Source: Aristolochia californica | Lineage: Eukaryota; Streptophyta; Magnoliopsida; Piperales; Aristolochiaceae | Reading direction: 5' to 3' | DNA length: 64,000 nt | NCBI GenBank assembly: GCA_029961685.1 | Contig: JARWKL010000002.1 | Coordinates: forward strand, 33,076,908 to 33,140,907 | Part shown: positions 11,189 through 22,260 of the stretch, one piece after another | How positions within the stretch are numbered: the stretch's first letter is position 1 | Layout: every line of letters starts with the position of its first letter | Made by a program: the position numbers and the translations under genes | The notes under the pieces: model-generated | Seen by the model: only the letters and a program-made list of their open reading frames with translations | What the model was told of the DNA's origin: nothing | Databases searched by the model: none

Positions 11189-12604
11189 TGTTGATTTTAA
11201 GGACTCCATGGATTTAGTTCATGGAGAAAAAGGGAGAGGTATCATTAAGAGAACACAAGAGGAAAAAGAGGTATGGACTTAATCCAAACCATCCCCCATA
11301 AGGTATATTTATAGATATCATAACTACCAATATTACAAGTATACCCTTCACCCTAATAAGAGTGAAGAAGAGACAGAAAACATAAACTAATTACATTAGT
11401 GCCACCCTAATTACATCATATATTCCAACACGCCCCCTCAAGCTGGGAGGTAATGGCAGTGATCCCAGCTTGAACCAAATAACATAAATGTAATAATAAT
11501 CTCCTCCATCACGGTGTCCCAAGGATAAGTACGAAATTGGACACAAACTCTCAAAAAGTAAAAATGGGTGATAAAACATAAGTCAAAACCAAACTCGAAG
11601 GATTTCAAATGAATATGGAGATGATAATCACTAAAGTGGGTAATGCCTGTCATTCACAAGATGGAGATAAAAGACCCACGGGTACCAATAAAAAGACTCA
11701 ATGGACTTAAAACACCCGTATGAATAAAAGGGACAATCAAAGCAATGCTTTAAAAAGGTTGGCCAATAAGGGTAAGTGAGAGTTAAATAAAGGATGGTAG
11801 GAGAAAGACTGCCAAAGGGAAATGGGTAATGAGTAAAGAGGAATATACAATGCTAGGGCCACCATGTGATTTATTTTTCTAAGAAATTCAAAATTTGCAT
11901 CAAACGAACCAATGCCAATGACAGTCAGCAAATAATGAACCAAGGCAAGCAATCGAGGAGTTATTCTTCAGAAATAATGTCTCAATCAAAGAGACACAAT
12001 AGCAGCAGCAGAAATGGGCCAATGCCCAGATAGCATGCACCATATGTACAGTTGTATAGTACCGGATAATCGGTAAATAATAGAGGTCCTTACAAATAAT
12101 AAGGACACATGAAATAGTCTGCAACGAGTCCATCAGTAAATAAGGAAGTTGCACCAAATCCGAATAATAATCCAAGATAATAATTCAGCCGAAGACCGAG
12201 AACCGAATTGAACCGAGTCAAATAATAGACCAATATAGCCGAGTTGTGGGAGGAATCAGCATAGAACTCGGGATCCAGACATGAATAACGAGGCAAAAAA
12301 TATAAGTGGCCATGGCTGAGTTGACTCACTGATTTGACCCAGACTGGGTTGACTCGGTTTGAGTTGATCCGAGTTGACTCGGTCAGGAACAAAACCAGTA
12401 ACTACCTTCAGGTTGCGTCAGGCGCTGAATTGGCGCCACATTAATTTTTTCCTAACTTAGGAAAATTAAAATTTCCAACAGTGTCTTCTTCCCATGGCGC
12501 CGAAAAACTAGAGATCATGACGAATAGAGAAAATCAATCCAGGTAGCTAATCAAGCTCTAACCGAATTTACGGAGCAGATCAATACGGCTTCTAGAAAAA
12601 TGGA
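11189..12604 (-). mobile_element. Non-autonomous copia-like LTR element N1 (5' truncated)
   Basis: The 3' LTR is 11189-11430, starting TGTTGGAATATATG and ending CCTTAAAATCAACA on the minus strand. A polypurine tract complementary to CCCCCTCAAGCTGGG (11433-11447) follows. The interior of about 1.17 kb lacks gag and pol and matches N2, N3 and N4 in order. It includes the AATGTCTCAATCAAAGAGAC block and the TTGAC-rich block at 12310-12390. The 5' LTR and primer site are absent. The element sits between gypsy G3 integrase and RT fragments. Confidence 0.78.
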
Positions 12605-13027
12605 TAGTTGCGGAATATCTCATTCATCAACGTCTAAAAAATGGATGGGGCATTTTATAACCCAAACGACATGACCACAAATTCAAAATGGTTGTGATGT
12701 GTGTGGAAGGTAGTCTTCTCAATATCGGATGAGTGCATACGAATCTGATGATATCCTGAGCACAAGTCCAATTTGGTGAAGACCAATGAACCATGTAATT
12801 CATCCAAGAGCTCCTCCACGATCGGTATAGGAAATTTATCCTTCACAATTTGGGAATTTAATTCCCTATAATCGACACAAAATCTCCATGTGCTATCATG
12901 TTTCTTCACAAACAATTGCAGCATAGACTTGCATTGCCGTTCGATTTCATCCTTCTAGAGGTGTGGATACCGGTACGGCCTAACCACCACCACATCGGAA
13001 CTTGGTTTTAAACAGATTCCATAGTCA
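12605..13027 (-). pseudogene. Gypsy reverse transcriptase fragment (G3)
   Basis: Minus-strand RT block with [40 protein letters not shown] and [20 protein letters not shown]. It is fairly well kept over 12655-12924. It lacks the catalytic FxDD region, which was lost at the N1 junction (about 12605), and is cut upstream by the inverted-LTR element at 13033. Confidence 0.88.
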
Positions 13028-13032
13028 CAATG

Positions 13033-13966
13033 TGTTCTGCACATAATAAAATTATTATTTTAATTATTTTTCTTTAATTTACTTTATTTTATTTCAGTTT
13101 TAGGCCATAGGGGTATTTTTGGAATATTTTATTTATAGGGGTATTTTTAGAGTATTTTATTTACAGGGGTATTTTTGTTATATTTTATATTAAACCCTAA
13201 TAGGGTGAACCCTATTTAAGGGGTAAGAGGAATGAGAAAGACAAGCATTGAGAATTAGGTTAAATCTAGTGTAAACAGGCTTAGAGTTCTCCTCAACGAG
13301 CTCTAGGGTTTTTAAGCTTCCTTTTGGCTTGATCTTGGTTCCTACGGCGGCATCGAGGTCCTCTCCTCTTTGTTCCGGATTTGTGTTCCTTCCGGTCCTA
13401 AGACCAATTATTAAGCTGTCCATCCTTCTATTGAAGCTCTCCTGAACTCTCTCCTGACCTCTGAGAATCTACTCCAACCACTCCAGTAATTCACTTTCGC
13501 TGATCTCTGTCGTGGAACCCTGCTCTGATATTAATGTGTTCTTGTTGTGATACCAGTTGTTACAGTCCTAGATCTGACACAAGGATTCGTTGTTGACTTT
13601 TCGGTTCGGCCATGGGGAATTGTAGAAAGACATGGTGGAATTGTAGGGAGAGATGGAGAACAAAGATCAAACCAAAACGAAGCTTGAAAACCCTAGAGCT
13701 CGTTGAGGAGAACTCTAAGACAGTTTACACTAGATTTAACCTAATTCTCAATTCTTATCTTTCTCATTACTCTTACCCCTTAAATATGGTTCAACCTATT
13801 AGGGTTTAATATAAAATATTACAAAAATACCCCTATAAATAAAATATTCTAAATATACCCCTATAAATAAAATATTCCAAAAATACCCATGTGGCCTAAA
13901 ACTGAAATAAAATAAAGTAAATTAAAGAAAAATAATTAAAATAATAATATTATTGTGTGCATAACA
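13033..13966. mobile_element. Truncated LTR element with head-to-head LTR arms
   Basis: Arms 13033-13341 (plus) and 13658-13966 (minus) are near-complementary over about 309 bp. Both outer ends are the U3 end of one LTR family (TGTTNTGCACA). The minus-strand LTR is complete (13558-13966, ending GGACTGTAACA). After it come a primer-site-like ACTGGTATCACAAC and a short gag start (MDSLIIGLRTGRNTNPEQRG), which runs straight into the inverted LTR arm. Flanks are caatg and cagtg (4 of 5 match), suggesting one integration of an aberrant cDNA. The same LTR family occurs at 49590, 58290 and 61224. Confidence 0.8.
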
Positions 13967-13971
13967 CAGTG

Positions 13972-14560
13972 CCTCAAGGGAGGCAATCCTGAAGGCTCGT
14001 GGAAGAGGTCCGACAATTTGTCGAGGAGTTTTTCCATAGTGCTGTCTAGTTGGTTCTATGTGTGGTGGTATTAAGGTTGTGGGGCTTGTTCACTTGACTG
14101 CCCTATAATTGCACTTGGCGTCCGCCCATTGTAAAACTCATAGTTAAAACAGAGAAGTCCCACAATATCAGTTCCCATGTTTGTAACCATTTAATGCTTA
14201 ATACCATATCAAATCCTGCCAAGGGTATGACAAAAATTCCGATTCAAATAAAGTCTTACCAATTGAGAATTTTACCGCTTTGTTGATCCCATAGAAAGGG
14301 ACTTTCTCCCCATTGGCCACTGAAACCGTGGCTATTGGGTGTAGATGGATCTGCAGTTGAAGATGCTGAGTAGCTGTTAAACTTGAACTCTGACTTGCAT
14401 AGTTTTGGCAGATTTCTGCCTAGTAATGGCATTCAAAGAGATTTTTGGTGGGTCCTCCTCAATAGGACCATCACTGTAGTCTATTTCTTCGATTTCCTCT
14501 ACTTCTAGCCTGAACATGCGTTTACATTGGTGGCCTGCCCTATATGGTTCATCACAGTTG
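13972..14560 (-). pseudogene. Gypsy protease region (G3)
   Basis: G3 polyprotein continues right of the inverted-LTR element. The sequence at 13972-14010 follows directly from 13020, aligning with the G1 block near 4090-4130. The protease region and acidic linker are recognisable by similarity to G1, but no long open frame remains. Confidence 0.65.
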
Positions 14561-15518
14561 TAGCACAGATTCTAGGACCTCCATTCCGCCATCATAAAAC
14601 TTGTTAATTTTCTAATATACTGAGCTGGTGGATTACTAGGTTGTGTATAAGCTGCTGGAGTAGTTATCAGATTATTTTTGGGCAGAGGTAATGCTGGATG
14701 TGCCACCTGAGGGGAAGTATTTCGCCTCCCTTTCCAATGCATGGAAGTATTCTGGTCCCCTTGCCAAACTGGTCTTTGATGTTGAAGTTGTTGCCTTTGT
14801 TCCATTGCACGAGCCAAATCTGAAGGTGAGTGAAGTTCCATCTCTAACCTCAGAGATTCATTGAGGCCTGTTGTAAATAAGTTGACCTGTTGGTTGACTC
14901 GCGCCACTCAGCCAGCTCGAGCCAATATTTCTTGGAACTATTTTTTATACAGTTCAATCAACACCGTTTGTCTCAACAACACCAAATCTCCCAAGGGGTT
15001 GCTGTGGGCTGGAGGGCTAAATCTAATTGTGCATAACTCTTTGAATTCCTCTCAATCCAGCACTAATCTTTCTAGTTCCACTTGATGAAACAATAGTTGT
15101 ACCTCATCTAGCTTGTGGAAGGCGACTAGTCCCACCTTGTCAAACTCATCAGTCCCTTGATTTGAAAAAAAATTCTCACATCTATGCAACCAAATTAAGG
15201 GATTGACTAACCTAATAAATGTAGAAAAATCCAATTTTGTATACCTGGGTATTGTGCCTCCACCCTGCGGTGCGCCCAACAAACTGCTCCTTCCTTCGGC
15301 TGTGGAAATTATTTCTCCCCCTTGGGTTTTGGGTAGTGTGTCTCTCTTCCATGATATTAGACATCATGCTAGAGAGTTGTTGTAGTTACAAGTTAATTGC
15401 CAGGAAGTTGTCGTAGCTGCTCTCATTGTTCTTCTTGTGCATCCTGCACTTCTTGGATTATGCTTCTCAGTTCTTCATTGCTGGATGTATCCCCCATGTT
15501 ACCTTGCTTTGATACCAC
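14561..15518 (-). pseudogene. Gypsy gag (G3)
   Basis: Gag blocks are GGGTIPRYTKLDFSTFIRLV and NPLIWLHRCENFFSNQ (15160-15270), KVGLVAFHKLDEVQLLFHQV (15070-15130), QQVNLFTTGLNESLRLEMEL with MEQRQQLQHQRPVWQGDQ (14700-14900), and a decayed zinc-knuckle region near 14530-14570. Stops and frameshifts separate the blocks. The sequence around 15500 (primer site TGGTATCAAAGCAAGG) links to the 5' LTR. Confidence 0.83.
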
Positions 15519-16309
15519 ATTGGTAAATCCAGTGTTGTAAGAGACCTTCTGCTCTCGGTTAGGAGGAAAAGAGCCTTCTTTTTGTAGCTAGGCTACTGTT
15601 CTCCGTAAAGGGGTTGGGAAGCCCTTGATGCTGCTCGGATTAGAGGGGAGTGACCCCTTTATGCTCACGGTTGAGAGGGGTTAGGACCCTTCCTACTACT
15701 ATCCAGATTAGGGGCTGAAAAACCTCTAACTTGGACAGTCCACGGATTGGAGGTTGGGAGTTCCTAACCTTGCTGCTTGCTGGCTTAGAGGTTGAAGAAC
15801 CTCTGGCCTTTGCTGCTCTCCGTATAGGGGTTGGAAAGCCTCTACCTTTGCTTGGAAAAGAGAGAGAGATCCACTCTTGCTGCTGTGAAATGATTAGAGG
15901 CTAAAAACGCCTCTTGTTGATCTCGGAAAAGAGGAAGAAACCCTCCTTGTTTTCTATAAAGGGCAAGGTAAAACATAAAATCAAAGAGAGAAGAAAGAAA
16001 CTCAGATTCAAGAGGGAACCTGGAGCTAGAGCTCGTCAAGGAGACCTCCAAACCCTAGAGCTCGTAAAGGAGAACTCGAAACCTTATTTAACCTAATTCA
16101 AGACTTTCCTTTTCTTATTTTCCTCCCCCTCTAAGCAGGGTTGATGCCAACATAGTTTTATGGTTTAAATTTACAATTTTGCCCCTGCCACAATTTAACT
16201 TAAAATAATGCTTAAAAACGAATTTAAAACAATATGGAAATAAAGAAATTAACTCAGTGACTCAATGTGCCTCCTTTGGATGACTCGGTTAGCTATTGAG
16301 TCCTCAACA
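15519..16309 (-). repeat. 5' LTR of gypsy G3 (about 790 bp)
   Basis: Matches the 3' LTR at 9568-10738 without the TRIM. It starts TGTTGAGGACTCAATAGC at 16309. The last 40 or so bases before the primer site are deleted. The right flank tcaat (16310-16314) equals the left flank of G3. Confidence 0.87.
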
Positions 16310-17012
16310 TCAATCAATTCTTCTTATATTCTTTAAAAAAGAGGATAGATTTGAACCCTTATGCCTTAATCCAAACTCAAAAAAACTGTGGTCAAACACT
16401 TAAGAATCACAATCTTCTTTTGAGATCCTTAGTAACAAGTTTATAACTCCTTAACTCATGAGAACAATCCAACTTGAAAGAAACAAGTGTTGGAGTTCAA
16501 GGACGTAGAAGGGGCAGCAGAATAATAGAGACAAGTTGACGCTAGAATTTGAACCTTATGACGATTATCCAGCAAAATAAAAAGACCCCATGAATAGAAT
16601 CAAGTGTGAGAGAACTTATATCAACATGTGCTGGAATTACAACTCATAGAAAATTGATCCAAGTTACATGTAGGTAACCAAATGGCAAATCATTTTCATC
16701 AAGACATCAATCTTGATGAAACAATAGCAACAACCAATCTTAATCAAGATTGCAATTTAGCTACTAGACGATCAAGATTATAACATCACAAGAGCTTAAT
16801 CTTCATAACTTCTCGTATGAAGATCATTTTGTCTTGATGTAAATCAGAAATCAAGACCTCAACTTATAGAAGGAGAATATGTAAATAATGACTAGAATTG
16901 ACTTATCTCCATGGTTAGACTCCTTTCATGATTAAGTTCTTGTATAGATCTTCATAAATATTTTCTTGTATACTTCATCAAGGGGGATCCTAAGCTCCTT
17001 GTTCTGATACCA
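16310..17012 (-). other. C0 untranslated leader, part 2, with primer site
   Basis: Non-coding leader of copia C0 between G3 and the 5' LTR. It contains the initiator-Met-tRNA primer site TGGTATCAGAACAAGG (minus strand, 16997-17012) and repeated 'atcaagattg' words. The same leader style appears in C3 at 63172-64000. Confidence 0.7.
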
Positions 17013-17391
17013 TGTAGAATTTAGGATCCCATGTAGAGGACTAAGATCAATCGAGAAGAAGAAGAGGAAGGAGAAGAGAGGAAAAAGGGATCAACTACAA
17101 AAGGGAGAGAGCTAGGAGGAAGGAGAGGTGCGCCGACCAAGGGAAGGAGGGAGGCTGGACGAATTTTGGAGAAAGGAGGAGAGAGCTTCAATGCTGTAAC
17201 CAATGCCTTTATATATAACTTCTACAATGCCCTTAGGGTTACAACTTTATAAAAGAAGAGACATAGAAAGGACAAGTATTCACACCTTCATGCCATCTTT
17301 ACGAGAAACATCCTATATTACCCATATGCCATCACTTAGACATGTGGGCTTCCCTACCTTGGACTTGTGGCCTTGAGCCCATCTTCTAAAA
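17013..17391 (-). repeat. 5' LTR of copia C0 (379 bp)
   Basis: Minus-strand LTR ending GGATCCTAAATTCTACA at 17013, with the primer site immediately left. The start near 17391 is degraded (TTTTAGAAGATGGGC). A TATA-like tract (TATATATAAAGGC) is at about 17205-17217. Similar in ends to the C1 LTR (24047-24421) and C3 LTR (62778-63171). Confidence 0.83.
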
Positions 17392-18199
17392 AATATTAAG
17401 ATCCACAATAGTAAACTAATTTTTTTTTTTTTTGGGGGGGGGGGGGGGGGTGGACGGGTTTTGGGATTTACTTATAAAAAGGCAATTCTATTACAAATGA
17501 TTCAACAATTAAAATCAAGCTCTATAGATATCCATGCACGATGACCACATAACGAATTTATAGTGGTTCAGAAGTCAAACTTAGGTTGTTACACCACTCC
17601 CAAGGTGTTTTCACCTTAGAGTTCAATTTACTATATAAGCCAAACAACATCTACAATTAAAAGACATCAATGGTCAAACTATAATAATTGCCCTTACCAA
17701 GACTTGCAACTACTATGTGAACTAGCTTAGGCATACAAAGAGATTAAAAACTTTCAATAAGCTCATATAAGTGAGTCTAATGATTGTAACGAATTCTTGC
17801 TTTACAAGGGATGTACAAGTCTACGTCTCAACAAGTTGACATTACAATACAAATAGCATAGATTCCTTACATTGTAAAATCATTAAATTAGCAATTTAAT
17901 CTATTTATTTGATCTTTTCTACTCTAATACATTTACATTACAAAAGAAAAAAGAAAAATTACAATTTAGGGACAACCAAACTGTTAAGCCAAGAACTAAA
18001 ATCATATTGGTCTCCATTATTTTGATGGTAACAAAATGTGTAGCTTAAAAGTGTGTTACTAAGGGTGTTATTAGTCTTTGTAGACAAAAAAATATTATGT
18101 TACAAATATACATGGTCTGCTAAAAGTAGTCTTGTAATTAGTCTAAATTATTGAGTTCATATTTATTTCATTGATAGGCTAGGGAAAAATTGTAATTAT
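17392..18199. other. Unassigned repeat-derived sequence with T/G homopolymers
   Basis: Begins with a T14 and G18 homopolymer run at about 17421-17451. The rest is AT-rich with a 'gtggttcagaagtcaaac...caccactcc' stretch that is LTR-like in style. The right part (about 18060-18199) probably belongs to the plus-strand LTR that resumes at 20208. No gene is visible. Confidence 0.45.
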
Positions 18200-20207
18200 T
18201 GTTGATTTTCAGGACTCCATGGATTTAGCTCATGGAGAAAAAGAGAAAGGCACCCATTGGGAGAAAACCAAAGGAAGAAGAGGTTATGGACTTGATGTTC
18301 CTAACCCTTCTCCTGAAGCTCAATTTATAGATTAATCAAACTATATTATTACAATAATACCCCTGAAACTTAAACTAATTACATATGTGCCATCTCTATT
18401 AGATTACTCTTTTTTTACCTTTTTGCCATCATTGTATGGGCCTGTGGGCCTTCTCGTTGATATGTGGACTTAGGGCCCATCTTCCACATCTCTTGGAGGT
18501 GTGGGTCTTCCTTGGTCTTATGGGCTTGGGCCCATCTTCCAACACACTTGGATATGTGGGCCTTCTTTGGTCCTATGGGCTTGAGCCCATCTTCCTATAC
18601 TCCCCCTCAAGCTGGGGGTGAGAGAACATCATGAACTCCCACCTTGCTGCAAATGGTGTATAAAATATTTTTGTATAAAATGGCAATCCTCCCATCTGCC
18701 AAGACTCCCCCTCACATTGGTGGTCACTTCCATTAGGCTCAGCTGACATAAGATAAGTGAGAGTAAAATCAGTCCAAGCCATATGACATTACTCCATACT
18801 CCAGTCTTATTCCATGTTGGATGTAGGGCACACTCCTATCTTCTGTAGGTAGTGGGTTTATACACAATGCTCAAAAGTGTAATAAAACTCCTCCATCATA
18901 GTGTCTAAACCCTAAATATCGACTCTCAAGTGGTAGGAGTAATAAATGCCAATTAAAGGGGGTAGTGGGTCCATTGATACTGAGGCCACTTCTTCTTCAA
19001 TAATAATGTCTCGTCCAAAGAGATACAATAACAACAGATGAAATGGGCCTTGGCTCATATAACACGAAACAAAATAATCCTTGTAAAATGACCCATGAAA
19101 TAATCCAATGCAAGTATTTGTACCAAATAATATACTGACCAAGGAATAAGCTGTCAATATTTCAAAATAATAATCCAACCAGAGAAAAGTACCAAGTCGC
19201 GGCATAAATATGTATAAAACTTGGACACATATACCGAGGCAAAAAATAAGTGGGCCATGTTTGAGTTGACTAACTGAGTTGACCCAGACCGGGTTGACTC
19301 GGTCTGAGTTGGTCTGACCCGCTGGATGAGCGGACAAAATGAGTCTTGGCGCCTGCCCACTGGGTTAACTCAACCCGGTCCAGATTGTGCAGAATAGGCC
19401 CCGCCTGGCACTGGATCAAATAAGTAACTTAGGAAACATCTAATTTGGCAACAGTGACTTCTTCCTCCTCTCGGTGCTGAACAGAGCGGAAAACCAGAGC
19501 TCTTCAGAATGCAACTTGCCAGAGAACAACTAAGGATCTTACAAAAACAAAACACTGAGATCAATTAACGATGATAATCTGCTATCGGCGCCTCGTGAGA
19601 GATTCAAAATAATGGCAAATATCGTGTTGTTGATGGCAGCCAGACCAGCAGAGAGACAACAACTTTGGACGACAATTACAACCACATTTTGAAAGAAACT
19701 TTCAGAAAATAGCTCGATCTTGTAGAGAGAGGATTAAACAACAACTTAACTCAAAAATATCGTCTAGATTGATCTGCATAAATATGTGGGACTTCCTTGG
19801 TCTAATACCATGTTGATTTTTAGGACTCCACAGATTTAGTTCGTGGAGAAAAAGAGAAAGATTCCCATTAGAAGAACACCAGAGGAAGAAGAGGTTATGG
19901 ACTTGATCATCCTAACCCTTCCCTAAGCTCAATTTATACATTAATTAAACTACATTATTACAATAATACCCCTAAAACTTAAACTAATTACATATGTGCC
20001 ATCTCTATTAGATTATTCTTTATTTACCATCCTGCCATCATTGTATGGGCTTGTGGGTCTTCTCCTTGATATGTGGGCTTGGGTCCATCTTCCACATCTC
20101 TTGGATGTGTGGGTCTTTCTTGGTCTTATGGGTTTGGGCCCATCTTCCAACACACTTGGATATGTGGGCCTTCCTTGGTTGTGTGGGTTAGGGCCCATCT
20201 TCCAACA
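18200..20207 (-). mobile_element. Non-autonomous copia-like LTR element N2 (2008 bp, complete ends)
   Basis: LTRs 18200-18599 and 19811-20207, with the interior at 18600-19810. TSD is attat on both sides (18195-18199 and 20208-20212), exact. The primer site TGGTATTAG is left of 19811, and the polypurine tract (complement of CTCCCCCTCAAGCTGGG) is at 18600-18616. The interior has no gag or pol. A 141-codon minus frame (18912-19337, with NSDRVNPVWVNSVSQL) has a diverged relative in N1 (NSNRVNPVWVKSVSQL). This may only reflect nucleotide conservation of a TTGAC-rich block. Mobilisation in trans by a copia is inferred. Confidence 0.85.
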
Positions 20208-20364
20208 ATTATATTTAAAAGTTTTATTATAAATGGGAACATTAAGAGGATCTCGTGTATGCCCTAAGAGGGAGCTCTCTCTGTCTTTCTCGTTCACTTA
20301 ACTCTTCTCTTGTGAACCCCAACTTCCTAAGCCTTCTCTCTTGCTTCTTCATCTTCTTCATTCT
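20208..20364 (+). repeat. Plus-strand LTR fragment (D2, left part)
   Basis: Pyrimidine-rich LTR sequence between N2 and N3. It continues at 22187-22260, where it ends GAATTCAACA followed by a degenerate primer site TAGTATTAGAG. N2 and N3 both inserted in this older LTR. Confidence 0.65.
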
Positions 20365-22181
20365 TATTGATTTTCAGGACTCCATTAATTTAGCTCATGG
20401 AGAAAAAGGGAAAGAAACTCATTGGGAGAAAGCATGAGGAAGAAGGGTTATGAAATTGATTATTCCTAACCTTCCCTTTGAAGATCTATTTATAGATTTA
20501 TGAAACTAAAATATTACAATAATACCCCTGAACTTAGGGTTTAGGGTTTTAACGCAGGAACTTTAACATAATACATCAATGTCATTTATATGAGATGTAT
20601 ATTGAGGTAGAAAATAAGTGGCCTGAGTCAGGTTGACCAGGACCTGAGTTGACTCGGTCGAGTTGGTTGACTCGGTCGGCTGGGAACTCGGTCGCTGGCT
20701 TGACTCGGGCACACTGAGTTGACTCGGCCCAACTTTAATAAATCATGTTTCCTAACTTAGGAAACATGAAATTTGCAGTCCTCTTCTTCCTCACTTCGGG
20801 GCTGAACAGATCGTTGTTTTGTTCATAAAAAAAATTTGGATTTTGGATTCTCTAAAGGTAAAAGAAAAATGGAAAGAACGTTGATCCTGGCTTCTAAAAA
20901 GAGCAGAAAAACAATGGGACACTTTTCGGAATAGACTAGCCGACAAAGACGATAACAGCTCCCGAAAAGGCAACGTATATCTCTTCTTCCGAAATGGCAA
21001 CACGACTTGAGATCACGGAGAAGCAGTGGACGAAAGATCTATCAGTAGAGGAATTTTCGGAAATAGAAATAGAGATCTTGTTTAACGCAACAACAGCATG
21101 AGCACTTCCAGAAATAAACTAATTCGGGAGATACAATCTCAGAGAGGAAATAAACTAATTCGGGAGATACAATCTCAGAGAGGCAGCAGTGAAAAATAAA
21201 TAAGCAGCAGAAATCAGGAGGATGACTGAACTTCGAAACAACAGCGAAAGAGACTTTTCGATCAATGATAAACTCCTGATAAACAGAGACGGGACTCGCT
21301 GAAGGGCAGCAATGCCGGGGAAGACGAGCACTACTGGAAGGGAAGAATCTTCTCTGTTCTATGGTAGCACAAATAGTGGCCACTTGCATTCTCTGACAGC
21401 GTGGCAAAAAATTGACAAGATGCCAATCTCTGTTTCCTATCCGACGGTGCAGGGTGATCCAGAAAGAAGGAACCGTAATGAAACCAGACATCACAAAGAG
21501 CAGAGCAGCTCTGGTGGTGAGATTCCAATGGAAGGAAACCGAGACACAAAGGAGGTCTTGTAAAAAAAAACTAATTAAAGAACCAATCAAAACTAATAAG
21601 ATGACGGGAAAAAACAAATCAAAGAATCAATAAAAAACTAACAGCAAGATGATGAGAAAAAAAATTAAGCACCAGTAGAACAAAGAAAATATGGGTTTTT
21701 TAATCCAAAATCCATAGATATGAATCCTGAAAATCAAAACTCTGATACCATGTTGATTTTCAGGATTCTATGAATTTATCTCATGGAGAAAAAGAGAAAA
21801 AAACCCATTGGGAGAAAACAGGAGGAAAAAGGGTTTTGGAATTGATTATTCTTAACCCTCCCCCTGAAGCTCTATTTATAGATTTATAAAATTATAATAT
21901 TACAATAATACCTCTGAACTTAGGGTTTAGGGTTTTAACCCTTAAACTTTAACATAATTACTTCAATGCCATCTCTATGAGATGACCCTTTATTTACCAT
22001 CTTGCCATCACTGTATGTGGGCCTATAGGCCTTTTCCTTGATTTGTGGGTCTTGATCCCGTCTTCTATTTTTCTTGGATCCATGGGTCTTCCTTTGTCTT
22101 ATGGGCTTGGGCCCATCTTCTAATACACTTTTATATGTGGGCTTTCCTTGGTCGTATGGGTTTGGGCCTTATTTTCCAACA
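20365..22181 (-). mobile_element. Non-autonomous copia-like LTR element N3 (1817 bp)
   Basis: The 5' LTR is 21751-22181 and the 3' LTR about 20365-20600 (shortened, with its U3 part and polypurine tract deleted). TSD attct at 20360-20364 and 22182-22186, exact. A primer site TGGTATCAGAG is left of 21751. The interior has the same TTGAC-rich block (20620-20735) as N1 and N2 and no gag or pol. A 44-bp direct repeat (ACTAATTCGGGAGATACAATCTCAGAGAGG type) lies at 21115-21185. Confidence 0.83.
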
Positions 22182-22186
22182 ATTCT

Positions 22187-22260
22187 TCTCTTCTTCCTTC
22201 TTCTTTCCTCTTTCTCTACTTAACTTAAATCATAATATAAAAAGGTCATAGAATTCAACA
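22187..22260 (+). repeat. Plus-strand LTR 3' end (D2, right part)
   Basis: Ends GAATTCAACA at 22260 and is followed by TAGTATTAGAGTAGGGCC, a mutated primer site. It completes the fragment at 20208-20364. Confidence 0.65.

Noticed and set aside
21042..21617. 191-codon minus-strand frame in N3
   Set aside because: Hydrophobic, low-complexity, contains a repeated SEIVSPELVYF from a local duplication, and has no counterpart in N2 or N4.
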